Position numbers and translations under genes: made by a program. Shown here piece by piece: positions 1-10,925 of a stretch of 64,000 nt of DNA. The notes below the pieces were generated by a model. That model was not told where the DNA came from, made no database searches, and worked only from the letters and a program-made list of their open reading frames with translations. Origin of the DNA: Micromonospora sp. LH3U1 (lineage in GTDB: Bacteria > Actinomycetota > Actinomycetes > Mycobacteriales > Micromonosporaceae); NCBI RefSeq assembly GCF_028475105.1, contig NZ_CP116936.1, forward strand, positions 1,798,001 to 1,862,000. The letters are read 5' to 3'. Numbering within the stretch: position 1 is the first letter of the stretch; each line of letters starts with the position of its first letter.

Positions 1-322
1 CTGGGCCTCGCGGACCGGGGGTGGCGGGGCGACCGTGGGGCACGCGAGCTGGCGTGCTCCCGTACCCCTGCGGTTGCCGGAGGTGACCCCGCTGCGCGGT
101 CGGTCGACGACCACGCCCGACGGCACCCACCACGCCATCGCGCCGTTCGGCCGGGCGGGCCTGGTGCTGGTGGTGGCCCGCGAACACAGCGAGACCCTCT
201 CCGCGGCCGCGTTTCACAGCACCGAGGTGGACCGGCTCACCCAGCTCGTCCGGGCCAGCGCGGTGATCCTCGGTGACCGGCTGGACCTGGTCGGCGCGCC
301 TCCGGTGGTCGCCAGCCCCTGA
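1..322 (+). CDS. C-terminal part of an unidentified protein (5' end outside window)
   Basis: An open frame enters from the left edge (in frame from base 2) and ends with TGA at 320-322. The visible about 106 residues are rich in Arg, Pro and Val. The tail contains a hydrophobic strand (GLVLVVAREHSE) followed by a helix (STEVDRLTQLVRASAVILGDRL), loosely like the end of a GAF or other sensory domain. No motif allows a family name. The true start lies upstream of the window. Confidence 0.5.
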   Translation, partial: WASRTGGGGATVGHASWRAPVPLRLPEVTPLRGRSTTTPDGTHHAIAPFGRAGLVLVVAREHSETLSAAAFHSTEVDRLTQLVRASAVILGDRLDLVGAPPVVASP

Positions 323-385
323 GTCGCTACCCGTCGGGAGAACGGTGGTCCGCGGGTCCGGAACTCGTTGATCTAGTCTCGTCAA

Positions 386-1345
386 GTGGACTTCTCTCCT
401 GCGTCAGCGGCCAAGCGCCGTGCCGGGACCCAGATGGAACCCACCTACGCCGACTTCGGCACCGAGCCGCCACGCCTCGGGAACGTCACGATCACCGGCG
501 TCCACCGGTCGTCGGCCGCGGGCGATCACCTGGCCCTCGGCTCCGGCGGCTCCGTCGATCTGGAGTTCGACGTGCCGGACCCGGCCGTCGTCCGCGAGGC
601 GTGCGTCACCCTCGTGGCGCTGACGTCAATGCTCTTTGAGGGGCCCGGATACGCCCCGCTCACCGTTCGCCTCAACGGCAGGTTGCTGGCCGACCGGCTG
701 CGGATCCCGAACGGCGGCGGACTCCCGCAACGGCTGGTTTTCGCGGTCCCGGCCGAGGAACTGGTGGCCGGCCGGAACACGGTGCGGATCGAGAGCGGTA
801 ACGACGCCCGGAGCATGTTGTGGTTGTACCGGGTGACAATCGACCCGATGAACGCCCACGATCAGGCGGGACTGGCCCTCGTACGGCAGGCGATCGCCGC
901 GCCGGTGCTGCGGTACGCGAGCGACGTCGGCGAGGTCACCATCTTCGTCGACCGCGGCGAGCAGGCCGTCCTCGACCAAGTGGCCTGGGCGGATGCGTCC
1001 GGCACCGAGTACGCGATGACGTTCGAGCAGCAGCAGGCCGCCTTCTACGGCTGGATCCGGCAGCCGGGTGGGCGGCCGAGGGAGTTCCGCGGCCGGCTGA
1101 TCGAGCGCGGCCCCGTGGCCCGGAGTGCCCGGCGCTTCACCACTGAGGAGGGCTGGGGCGGTGGATGGCACCGCTCCGGTGACCTGCTGGTCGCGGTGGG
1201 TGTGCCCGGCCACCCGGTCACCAGGCTGAACTGGCGCGACCTCCGCGGCAACAACGGCACAGTCGCCTTCGGCGACGGCGGGTTCCTGGGGACCTACCAG
1301 CGGGTCGGGGAGGGCCCCATCGGCTACCGCGGCCGTCCGGCATAG
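386..1345 (+). CDS. hypothetical protein with a beta-rich, carbohydrate-binding-like fold
   Basis: A 319-residue protein from a GTG at 386. An in-frame ATG at 434 (MEPTYADFG) gives a 303-residue version and may be the true start, since neither site has a strong ribosome binding site. There is no signal peptide or membrane segment. The first half reads like a jelly-roll sandwich: alternating strands such as VDLEFDVPDPAVVREA and the phrase APLTVRLNGRLLAD followed by AGRNTVRIESG, a pattern seen in rhamnogalacturonan-lyase-like and galactose-binding domains. The second half (about 170-319) has several short strands and Gly/Trp-rich turns (EEGWGGGWHRSGDLLV). I do not recognise the family and the fold is inference. 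It stands alone, 63 bp after the previous gene. Confidence 0.6.
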   Translation: MDFSPASAAKRRAGTQMEPTYADFGTEPPRLGNVTITGVHRSSAAGDHLALGSGGSVDLEFDVPDPAVVREACVTLVALTSMLFEGPGYAPLTVRLNGRLLADRLRIPNGGGLPQRLVFAVPAEELVAGRNTVRIESGNDARSMLWLYRVTIDPMNAHDQAGLALVRQAIAAPVLRYASDVGEVTIFVDRGEQAVLDQVAWADASGTEYAMTFEQQQAAFYGWIRQPGGRPREFRGRLIERGPVARSARRFTTEEGWGGGWHRSGDLLVAVGVPGHPVTRLNWRDLRGNNGTVAFGDGGFLGTYQRVGEGPIGYRGRPA

Positions 1346-1484
1346 GGCGGATCCGGTCGGCCCCGTGGTCTGGCTCTGCCGGTCCTGTCCAGCGGGACAT
1401 CCTCCTGAGCGAAACCCGTCACCGCCGAGCAACAGGGTGGCAACAGCGGGGGACGAGGGTGGTACCCGGGGAAGGGAGCCAACC

Positions 1485-2549
1485 ATGACGTTGTGGCGGA
1501 TCAGGGCCACCGTGGACGACCGGCCGGGTTACCTGTCGGTGCTCACGGCGAGCCTCGCACTGCGCGGGGTCAACATCCTCACCGTGCAGGTGCAGCCCAC
1601 CGAGCAGGGCGCGGTGGATGACTTCCTGGTCGACGCGCCGGACGCGCTCGACGGGGCCGAGCTGGTTGCCGCCGTCGAGCGGGGTCGGGGCCGGGACTGC
1701 TGGGTGGCGCGCAGCGAGGCGCGCGGCCTGGCCGACCAGCCCACCCGGGTGCTCGGGCTGGCCAATCGGCTGGTCCGTGACCCGGACGCAGCGGGCGAGG
1801 CGCTGCGGACCATGCTCGGCGCCGACTCGGTCAGTTGGCGACCCGCGTCGATCGGCGTCGAACGGGGAATCACCGGCGCCACCATGCTGCTGGCCGACCC
1901 GGCGGGGGGTTCGTTCGCGCTGCACCGGGCCGCGCCCGCCTTCACCCCGGCGGAGTACGCCCGGGCGCAGGCCCTGGTCGAGCTGGCCGCCACCGTGGTC
2001 CGTCGGGCCGCCGAGCAGGTCACCCTGGTGCTGCCCGACGGTGCCGAGCTGGCCGTCCGGCCGGCCTGCGCGGCTGACGTGTCGGGCGTACAGGAGCTGC
2101 ACGAGGTGTGCTCACCGCGCAGCCGGCACCGGCGTTACCTGGGCGGGGCGGCGTTGCCGCAGCCGGCCCGACTGCGTCGGCTGCTGGAGCCGAGTCGAGG
2201 GCTGTCCCTGATCGCCACGACCACCGGCTCCGACGGCGCGGCGGAGTCGGTGATCGCCATGGCGAACCTGGTCGGCGAGGGCGACGAGGCCGAGGTGGCG
2301 CTGCTGGTGCGTGACGACTGGCAGCGGCGCGGGCTCGGCTCGGCGCTGCTGCGCCGGCTGGCCCAGCATGCCGACCGGGCCGGGTACGCGGCGCTGGTGC
2401 TGCACGTCCAGGCCGAGAACACCCCGATGCTGCGGACGCTGCAACGGCTGGGCCGGCCCGGCTCCGCAGAGCGCGACGGCGCGCTGCTCACCCTCACCGT
2501 CCCGCTCGTCGCGGAAAGGAAGGGCACCCTATCGACGCCTGGTGCGTAG
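1485..2549 (+). CDS. ACT domain-GNAT acetyltransferase fusion
   Basis: A 354-residue protein starting at ATG 1485 behind a good ribosome binding site (GAAGGGAG, 1471-1478). Residues 1-75 look like an ACT ligand-binding domain (RIRATVDDRPGYLSVLTASL, then GVNILTVQVQP). Residues about 190-340 are a GNAT N-acetyltransferase domain with the acetyl-CoA loop QRRGLGSALLRRL and the following strand AALVLHVQAENTPML. ACT domains usually bind amino acids, so an acetyltransferase gated by an amino acid is plausible; substrate and effector are unknown. Similar ACT-GNAT proteins occur in actinobacteria. It ends 12 bp from a convergent VOC gene. Confidence 0.75.
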   Translation: MTLWRIRATVDDRPGYLSVLTASLALRGVNILTVQVQPTEQGAVDDFLVDAPDALDGAELVAAVERGRGRDCWVARSEARGLADQPTRVLGLANRLVRDPDAAGEALRTMLGADSVSWRPASIGVERGITGATMLLADPAGGSFALHRAAPAFTPAEYARAQALVELAATVVRRAAEQVTLVLPDGAELAVRPACAADVSGVQELHEVCSPRSRHRRYLGGAALPQPARLRRLLEPSRGLSLIATTTGSDGAAESVIAMANLVGEGDEAEVALLVRDDWQRRGLGSALLRRLAQHADRAGYAALVLHVQAENTPMLRTLQRLGRPGSAERDGALLTLTVPLVAERKGTLSTPGA

Positions 2550-2560
2550 GGCGGGCCCTC

Positions 2561-2959
2561 TCACCGCGTCGGGGGTTCGCGGCGGCCGGACACGCAGAAC
2601 CGGTTGCCCTCCGGGTCGGCGAGCACCACGTACGGGGGTTCGGTCGGGTGCGGGTCGGTGGGATAGTGCCGCCAGTCCACCCGTTGGGCGCCGAGCGCGA
2701 GCAACCGGTCGAGTTCCTCGTCGAGGCTGCGCTCGCCGGCGTCCAGGTCCAGGTGGAGCCGGGGGAACTCCTGTGCCGGGCTTTTGCTGAGGTCCATCGC
2801 GATGGCCATGCCCGGCACCCCTGGCGGCGGTTCCAGCACGATCCATTCGTCGCCGTCGAATCGGGGTGCGCGGCGGCGGTAGTCGAGGGCCGCGGCCCAG
2901 AACCTTCCCGCCCGCTCGGCGTCGGACACGCCCAGGGAGAGCTGCTCGATCATCGCCAT
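2561..2959 (-). CDS. VOC family protein (glyoxalase/bleomycin-resistance fold)
   Basis: A 132-residue protein starting at ATG 2959 (MAMIEQLSLGVSD). It has the usual single-domain VOC length and pattern: LSLGVSDAERAGRFWAAAL near the N terminus and the closing strand PYVVLADPEGNRFCV near the C terminus, with a middle strand FPRLHLDLDAGE. VOC proteins use His/Glu side chains on paired beta-alpha-beta-beta-beta units to bind a metal or a small ligand. Here the substrate cannot be told. It lies just downstream of the aldehyde dehydrogenase gene, but a strong hairpin (2981-3014) separates the two. Confidence 0.75.
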   Translation of the reverse strand: MAMIEQLSLGVSDAERAGRFWAAALDYRRRAPRFDGDEWIVLEPPPGVPGMAIAMDLSKSPAQEFPRLHLDLDAGERSLDEELDRLLALGAQRVDWRHYPTDPHPTEPPYVVLADPEGNRFCVSGRREPPTR

Positions 2960-2980
2960 CTTGCGACGGTACGCCGCCGG

Positions 2981-3014
2981 CCCCCTGTCACACGCGCCAG
3001 GCGTTGACAGGGGG
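2981..3014 (-). terminator. hairpin after the aldehyde dehydrogenase gene
   Basis: CCCCCTGTCA (2981-2990) pairs with TGACAGGGGG (3005-3014), and the inner ACGC/GCGT extends the stem around a GCCAG loop. It lies 13 bp beyond the stop of the aldehyde dehydrogenase gene and before the VOC start, so it probably ends or attenuates that transcript. Confidence 0.6.
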
Positions 3015-3026
3015 TCGGCGAGGACC

Positions 3027-4592
3027 TCAGGTGGCGGGGTAGCTGCTGTAGTCGGGGAAGTTGCCGTAGAGCCGGCTGTCGCCGCCGACGGTGACGGCGT
3101 GTACGAGCAGGTCGCCGCCGACGAACGCGCCCTTCCAGGAGGCGCCCCGGCCGCCGAACGGCTCGTCCCGGTCACCCCGTGAGCGCGGCTTGTTGATGCC
3201 CACCTTGAACGCCTGCAGGTCCACCGCGAGCTTGCCGGCCTCGTCGGTGTCGTCGCAGGCCAGCGACGCCACCAGTGCGCCGTTGGAGGCGTTCATCGCG
3301 GCCAGCAGCTCGTCGGTGGTGTCCACCACGACGATCGTGTCGACCGGCCCGAACGGCTCGGCGTGCATCAGCCGGGACCGGCCGGGCGGGGCGAGCAGCA
3401 CCGACGGCGCCACGTACGCCGAGGTGTCCTGCCCGGGCAGGAACGGCGCGCCGGTCAGCTTGCCCCGGTGCAGTGGTACCGCGCCGCCGCGAACCGCCTC
3501 GTCGACCTTGCGGCGCAACTCGTCGGCCTTGGCGGCGCTGATCAGCGGCCCGAAGTCCAGCTCGGGCAGCGGGTCGCCGGCGGCCCAGTCGTCGCCGACG
3601 GCGAGCGGGTGGCCGAAGCGGACCGAGCGCACGACCGGCAGGTACATGTCGAGGAACTCGTCGACCAGGTCACGTTGCACCACGAACCGGGGGTACGCGG
3701 TGCAGCGCTGCTTGCCGTACTCGAAGCCCTTCTTGAGGTGCGTGGCGAGCAGGTCCCACTGGGAGAAGTCCCAGATGCCCCAGGCGTTGAGACCCTCCTG
3801 CTCGATGAAGTGCCGCTTGTCGCTGTCGAGCAGCGCGGCGGCCACCTTGCCACCGTTGGAGCGTCCGCCGACGAACGCGACCGCTCCGATCTCGGGCGCC
3901 CGGACCAGCACCTCGGACAACTCCTCGCCGCCGCCGGAGACGAGGGTGGCGGGAAGGCCGGCTCGGCGCATCAGCGCGTGCGCGACGGTCAGGCAGACCG
4001 CGCCACCCTGGGACGGGGTCTTGGCGATAACCGCGTTGCCGGCCAGCAGCTGGACCAGCTCGGCGTGCACCAGGACGCTCATCGGGTAGTTCCACGAGGC
4101 GATGTTGCTGACCGGGCCGGAGAGCGGCTCGCGACCGTCGGCGAGCATCCGGTCGATCTCGCCCGCGTACCAGCGGACGCCGTCCAGCGCCCGGTCCACG
4201 TCGGCGCAGGCGAGCCGCCACGGCTTGCCGATCTCCCAGACCAGCAGCAGCGCGAGCAGGTCGCGGTGGGCGGTGAGCGAGTCCAGTGCGTCGGCGACCC
4301 GGGCCTTGCGGTCGGCGAGCGGGGTCTGGGCCCAGGCGCGGTGCGCGGCGGCGGCGTGCGCGACCGCGGCGCGGGCGGTGTCGGCGTCGAGCCGGGGCAG
4401 GTTGATGACGACGGTGTTGTCCACCGGTGTGCGGACCGGGGTGGGCTGGCCGACCGCCCGCCAGTCGCCCTCGACCAGGTTGTGCAGGGTGGTGACGCCG
4501 TCGACCTCGGCGCCGAACGCCTCCGGGGTGGCGGCCACCGCGCGGGCCAGGACGTCGGACCAGGCGGTGCCGTCGGCGAGTCGTAGTGCCAT
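3027..4592 (-). CDS. aldehyde dehydrogenase family protein
   Basis: A 521-residue NAD(P)-dependent aldehyde dehydrogenase starting at ATG 4592 behind GAGGAG. Visible are the cofactor-side motif SNIASWNYPMSVL and AVIAKTP, the general-base glutamate region (EQEGLNAWG) and the catalytic cysteine in GKQRCTAYPRFV, so it should be active. Family members oxidise aldehydes to acids; the exact substrate is not readable. It stands as a single minus-strand gene, with 266 bp to the isochorismatase-like gene upstream; that gap carries a near-perfect 22-bp palindrome (4773-4794), which suggests control by a dimeric repressor. A hairpin follows the gene. Codon use matches its neighbours. Confidence 0.85.
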   Translation of the reverse strand: MALRLADGTAWSDVLARAVAATPEAFGAEVDGVTTLHNLVEGDWRAVGQPTPVRTPVDNTVVINLPRLDADTARAAVAHAAAAHRAWAQTPLADRKARVADALDSLTAHRDLLALLLVWEIGKPWRLACADVDRALDGVRWYAGEIDRMLADGREPLSGPVSNIASWNYPMSVLVHAELVQLLAGNAVIAKTPSQGGAVCLTVAHALMRRAGLPATLVSGGGEELSEVLVRAPEIGAVAFVGGRSNGGKVAAALLDSDKRHFIEQEGLNAWGIWDFSQWDLLATHLKKGFEYGKQRCTAYPRFVVQRDLVDEFLDMYLPVVRSVRFGHPLAVGDDWAAGDPLPELDFGPLISAAKADELRRKVDEAVRGGAVPLHRGKLTGAPFLPGQDTSAYVAPSVLLAPPGRSRLMHAEPFGPVDTIVVVDTTDELLAAMNASNGALVASLACDDTDEAGKLAVDLQAFKVGINKPRSRGDRDEPFGGRGASWKGAFVGGDLLVHAVTVGGDSRLYGNFPDYSSYPAT

Positions 4593-4772
4593 CGCGTTCT
4601 CCTCAGGGTTGACCGGGGAGCGGCGGCGTCGATGGCACCACTGATGATCCGTACTGTCTCGCGCCGGGTAGCGGGTCAGCAACAGTACGTTTGTATGGCT
4701 GGACGCCGCCGCGTTGCTCGGCCGGACAGCTCGCTCGGTGGCGACTCGCCCGACCTGCGACGACGCCCCCCA

Positions 4773-4794
4773 ATCATTGATGAACATCGATGAT
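4773..4794. promoter_or_regulatory. 22-bp palindromic operator upstream of the aldehyde dehydrogenase
   Basis: The sequence has arms ATCATTGATG and CATCGATGAT around a central AA, with one mismatch per arm pair. It is AT-rich in a very GC-rich setting, which is typical of a bound operator for a GntR-, MarR- or TetR-type dimer. It lies about 180 bp before the aldehyde dehydrogenase start. A weaker inverted pair, GTACTGT/ACAGTAC, lies nearer the gene at about 4651-4689. Confidence 0.5.
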
Positions 4795-4858
4795 GTGACC
4801 TAGCCCCCGGACGCCGTCGACCGGTTACCCGTCAGTACGGATCGACGGCGGGCGCGGA

Positions 4859-5383
4859 TCAACCGCCCAGTGCGTCGACCGCCTCGGCGGTGGTGCAGAC
4901 CGTGCCCAACGCGCGGAAGATGTTGTTCACCGCGAACTCGTGCGCGTCCGTCCGGAGCCCGCTCATCGCATCCTGCGGCAGGACCATCCGGTAGCCGATC
5001 TCGTAGCCGATCCGGGCGGTCTGTTCCACCCCGTAGTTGGTGGCCACGCCGGCCACCACCAGCGTGTCGACGCCCCGCTCGCGCAGCGTCGCGTCCAGGC
5101 CGGTGTCCTGGAAGGGGCCCCAGGTGCGCTTGGTGATCTCCAGGTCGCCGGGCTGCGGTGCGACCTCCGGGACCAGTGTGTTGCCGGCCGACTGCGGATC
5201 GGTGCCGGGCCGTTCGAACCGCACCACCACGACCAGCGCCCCGGCGGCCCGTGCGGCGTCGGCGAGCGTGACACAGCGGGCCACCACCTCGGTGCCGGAG
5301 TGCGGGGCGAGGGGCTGATCGACCATCTGTCGCTGCAAATCGATCAGAACGATGGCGGTACGGGCTGGTTCCAGGGGTTCCAT
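4859..5383 (-). CDS. isochorismatase-like hydrolase, catalytic Cys position occupied by Gly
   Basis: A 174-residue protein starting at ATG 5383. It shows the family pattern: the catalytic Asp in AIVLIDLQRQMVD, the Lys in LEITKRTWGPF, and the cis-peptide loop VVAGVATNYGVEQTAR. In nicotinamidases and other amidohydrolases of the superfamily the last motif carries a nucleophilic Cys, here replaced by Gly. True isochorismatases (EntB, PhzD types) also lack that Cys and hydrolyse a vinyl ether instead, so the gene may encode a vinyl-ether-type or other non-amidase hydrolase. No siderophore or phenazine genes are nearby. It is read away from the cellulase gene. Confidence 0.75.
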   Translation of the reverse strand: MEPLEPARTAIVLIDLQRQMVDQPLAPHSGTEVVARCVTLADAARAAGALVVVVRFERPGTDPQSAGNTLVPEVAPQPGDLEITKRTWGPFQDTGLDATLRERGVDTLVVAGVATNYGVEQTARIGYEIGYRMVLPQDAMSGLRTDAHEFAVNNIFRALGTVCTTAEAVDALGG

Positions 5384-5396
5384 GGCATAACCGTAA

Positions 5397-8501
<3,105 letters not shown>

Positions 8502-8516
8502 CCCGCGCCGCACTCG

Positions 8517-9655
8517 AGATCTTGGACAGTTTCCGTTGGCAGGGCGGGCTCAACCGGTGGTTGCAACACCCTTCGGTGATCTTCGTTGGGGTGGTTATGG
8601 CGTCGAGGTTGAGCCCGCTGGAGCGGGAACAGATCGGGTTGGGTCGGGCTGCGAATGAGTCGTTGCGGTCGATCGCGCGCAGGTTGGAGCGGTCGGTGTC
8701 GACGATCTCGCGGGAGGTAGGCCGGTTCGAGCGCTACGGGCAGCGGTATCAGCCGTCGATGGCGCAGTGGGCGTCGTTTCTGCGGCATAACCGCTCCGGG
8801 CGGGTGCCGCGGTTGGCTGGTGACGGGCCGTTGCGTCAGATAGTGCTGGATATGCTGCGGCGACGTCGTTCGCCGCAGCAGATCAGTGCCCGCCTGCGGG
8901 CGCAGTTCCCGGACACGCCGGAGATGTGGGTGTCGCACGAGACGATTTACCAGGCGATCTACCTGCAGGCGCGGGGCAATCTACGCGCGGAGTTGACGCG
9001 GCAGGTGGCGTTGCGATCGGGTCGCGCCGCTCGCCGCCGTCGGGCAGCGAGCGCTGGGGCGGTGCGTTCGGCTCGGCCCTGGGTGAACCTGCGCATCGCT
9101 GACCGGCCGGCCGAGGTCGCCGACCGGGCGGTGCCGGGGCATTGGGAGGGTGACCTGCTCGAAGGAGTCCGTCGGGGTGGGTGCGGTGGTTCCGCGATCG
9201 CCACGTTGGTGGAACGCGCTACCCGGTTCGTGATCCTGGTCGGGCTGCCCGAGGGCAAGGTCTCCGAACACGTCGTGTCTCAGCTGGCCGCCGCGATGAC
9301 CTGGCTCCCGCAACGGTTACGAGCCTCGCTAACCTGGGACCAGGGCGTCGAGATGGCCCGACACCGTGACTTCACCATCGCCACCGACTGCCCGGTCTAC
9401 TTCTGCGACCCACACAGTCCCTGGCAACGCGGCAGCAACGAAAACACCAACGGACTGCTGCGCCAGTACTTCCCCAAAGGCCAATTCGACTTCACCACCA
9501 TCGACCAAGCCGGCCTCGACCACGTCGCCGACGAACTCAACGACCGCCCCCGCATGACCCTAGGCTGGGCCACCCCAGGTGAGAAGATGACCCAGCTACT
9601 CAGTGTTGCAACCACCGGTTGAGCCCGCCCAGTTGACGGAAACTGTCCAAGATCT
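8517..9655 (+). mobile_element. IS30-family insertion sequence, apparently inserted inside a hairpin
   Basis: A 53-bp imperfect inverted repeat (8517-8569 and 9603-9655) brackets one transposase gene. The inner part of each end, GGGCGGGCTCAACCGGTGGTTGCAACAC (28 bp, perfect, cited only as the arm), looks like the true IS end. The outer about 19 bp (GATCTTGGACAGTTTCCGT) match, with one difference, the arms of a free hairpin at 10290-10338. This suggests the IS jumped into the loop of such a hairpin. No clear target duplication is seen outside the outer repeats. It lies 15 bp after the cellulase stop codon. Confidence 0.85.
8597..9622 (+). CDS. IS30 family transposase
   Basis: A 341-residue DDE transposase starting at ATG 8597 (MASRLSPLEREQIG). 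The N-terminal HTH typical of IS30 is clear (SLRSIARRLERSVSTISREV), followed by a second HTH region (RRRSPQQISARLRAQFP). The DDE core is complete: first Asp in GHWEGDLLEG, second Asp in SLTWDQGVEMARH, and Glu in SPWQRGSNENTNGLLRQYFPKG (given in pieces: SPWQRGSNEN, TNGLLRQYF). The length is normal for the family (320-380). With no stops or frameshifts, the element could still be mobile. The gene fills nearly the whole element and ends inside the right inverted repeat. Confidence 0.92.
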   Translation: MASRLSPLEREQIGLGRAANESLRSIARRLERSVSTISREVGRFERYGQRYQPSMAQWASFLRHNRSGRVPRLAGDGPLRQIVLDMLRRRRSPQQISARLRAQFPDTPEMWVSHETIYQAIYLQARGNLRAELTRQVALRSGRAARRRRAASAGAVRSARPWVNLRIADRPAEVADRAVPGHWEGDLLEGVRRGGCGGSAIATLVERATRFVILVGLPEGKVSEHVVSQLAAAMTWLPQRLRASLTWDQGVEMARHRDFTIATDCPVYFCDPHSPWQRGSNENTNGLLRQYFPKGQFDFTTIDQAGLDHVADELNDRPRMTLGWATPGEKMTQLLSVATTG

Positions 9656-9738
9656 GCGGCCGTGTACGCACACTGTCGTACCCGGGAGGACGTTGCCGGG
9701 CGGACGCGGACCGGACTGCGTCCGGACAGGGTGGTGAC

Positions 9739-10104
9739 ATGACTGTTACCGCACGGACGTTCACCATCGCCGGCCTCGTCGTCGGCGCCGCGGGCATCGG
9801 CGTGCTGTGGGCCGCCGGGGTCGAGTTCCCCATCGCCGTACCGCCCGGGATGATCATTCTGCTGGCTGGCGCCCTCTTCGTCGCGCTCGCCCCGTGGCGC
9901 TGGTCGCCCGCGGTGGGCGCGCTCCTGGGCCTGTTCGTGGCCGTCGGGTTCGCGATCAGCCCGACCGGGGTGGACAACCTGCTCGGGCGGCATGGAGCCG
10001 ACGTGGCGACCGGACAGGTGATCCAGTTGGTCGGGGTGCTGACCGCGCTGGTCGCCGGGGTGCTCGCCGCCAACGCCACCCGGCGGGTGCCTCAGCGCCG
10101 CTGA
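9739..10104 (+). CDS. small four-helix membrane protein, unknown function
   Basis: A 121-residue protein starting at ATG 9739. It has four hydrophobic segments: FTIAGLVVGAAGIGVLWAAG, PPGMIILLAGALFVALAP, SPAVGALLGLFVAVGFAI and VIQLVGVLTALVAGVLAA, with a basic C terminus (TRRVPQRR), so it should be an inner-membrane protein. It lies between the IS element and the broken CBM2 copy. There is no recognised domain. Its full length and high hydrophobicity argue for a real gene. Confidence 0.7.
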   Translation: MTVTARTFTIAGLVVGAAGIGVLWAAGVEFPIAVPPGMIILLAGALFVALAPWRWSPAVGALLGLFVAVGFAISPTGVDNLLGRHGADVATGQVIQLVGVLTALVAGVLAANATRRVPQRR

Positions 10105-10174
10105 CCCCGGCGACTCAAGGTCAGTCGGTGCGGTCGTCGGCGAGCAGGTCCACCCGGCTCGGTGCCTGCTCCGT

Positions 10175-10286
10175 GGGGGTACGCCAGCAACGACTGTCCT
10201 ATAACGACGCGCTAGCGCCGGGAGCGTCGGTGAGCTTCGGCTTCAACGGCACCAACCCGAAACCGACCGCCTGCACCCTCGCCTGA
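10175..10286 (+). pseudogene. broken copy of a CBM2-coding gene end
   Basis: The stretch starts with the same words as the cellulase CBM2 (GGGTACGCCAGCAACGACT, compare 8199-8217), then jumps to the CBM2 end (GAGCGTCGGTGAGCTTCGGC, compare about 8405-8425), ending with ACCAACCCGAAACCGACCGC and a TGA at 10284. About 165 bp of the middle are missing and there is no start, so it cannot be a functional gene. It is a remnant of a second CBM2-tailed glycoside hydrolase, or of a duplication of the cellulase end together with its trailing hairpin. Confidence 0.75.
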
Positions 10287-10289
10287 CCG

Positions 10290-10338
10290 AGATCTTGGAC
10301 AGTTACCGTTCGGCGCGAACGGTAACTGTCCAAGATCT
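10290..10338. terminator. perfect 23-bp hairpin after the CBM2 remnant
   Basis: AGATCTTGGACAGTTACCGT... (10290-10312) pairs perfectly with its complement at 10316-10338 around a 3-nt GCG loop. There is no T-run. It begins 4 bp after the remnant's stop codon, just as the related hairpin arm begins 16 bp after the cellulase stop. It is probably a terminator or a repeated palindromic element. Its arms match the outermost bases of the IS30 element's ends. Confidence 0.65.
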
Positions 10339-10388
10339 TGCCGCGTGGGCGAGGGATAACCTGTCGCGATTCGGGGCAAGCCAGCCTC

Positions 10389-10916
10389 GTGGCGGAGTTG
10401 CTGACCGTCGGGCACGGCACAGCCGACCGGGTGCGGCTGGGGGAGTTGCTGACCGGGGCCGGGGTGGCCCTGGTGGTGGACGTGCGGAGGTTCCCCGCCA
10501 GCCGCGCCAACCCAGACGTCCGGCGGGAGGAGCTTGAGTGGTGGCTGCCCGAGTACGGGATCGACTACCGCTGGGAGCCGGGCCTGGGCGGACGCCGACA
10601 CATCCCGGCCGGTGAGCCCGAGCCGGACACCTGGTGGAGGGTCGCGGCGTTCCGGGCGTACGCCGCGTACACCCGTACGCCGGAGTTCGACGTGGCGCTG
10701 ACCGGGGTGCTGGCTGACGCGGCCCAGCGGACCACCGTGGTGATGTGCAGCGAGAGCCTCTGGTGGCGCTGCCACCGCCGGCTGATCGCCGACGTCGCGG
10801 CTCTCGGTCGCGGGACGCCGGTGGCGCATCTCCTCCCGGACGGGCGGCTCAGCCCCCACCAGCCCGCCGAGGGCGCTCACCGACTCCCCGATGGGCGCCT
10901 GTGCTGGGACGGTTGA
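10389..10916 (+). CDS. DUF488 family protein
   Basis: A 175-residue protein from GTG 10389 (VAELLTVGHGT). DUF488 hallmarks are present: the opening TVGHGT, the strand LVVDVRRFPASRANP, the tyrosine-rich WLPEYGIDYRWEPGLGGRR, and the Cys/Arg motif TVVMCSESLWWRCHRRLIAD that ends the core. The family is small, cytoplasmic and of unproven function; the conserved Arg, Cys and His suggest binding of nucleic acid or a small ligand. A longer frame exists upstream (from 10338) but would run through the hairpin, so the GTG is preferred. Confidence 0.8.
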   Translation: MAELLTVGHGTADRVRLGELLTGAGVALVVDVRRFPASRANPDVRREELEWWLPEYGIDYRWEPGLGGRRHIPAGEPEPDTWWRVAAFRAYAAYTRTPEFDVALTGVLADAAQRTTVVMCSESLWWRCHRRLIADVAALGRGTPVAHLLPDGRLSPHQPAEGAHRLPDGRLCWDG

Positions 10917-10925
10917 GGCTCCCGC

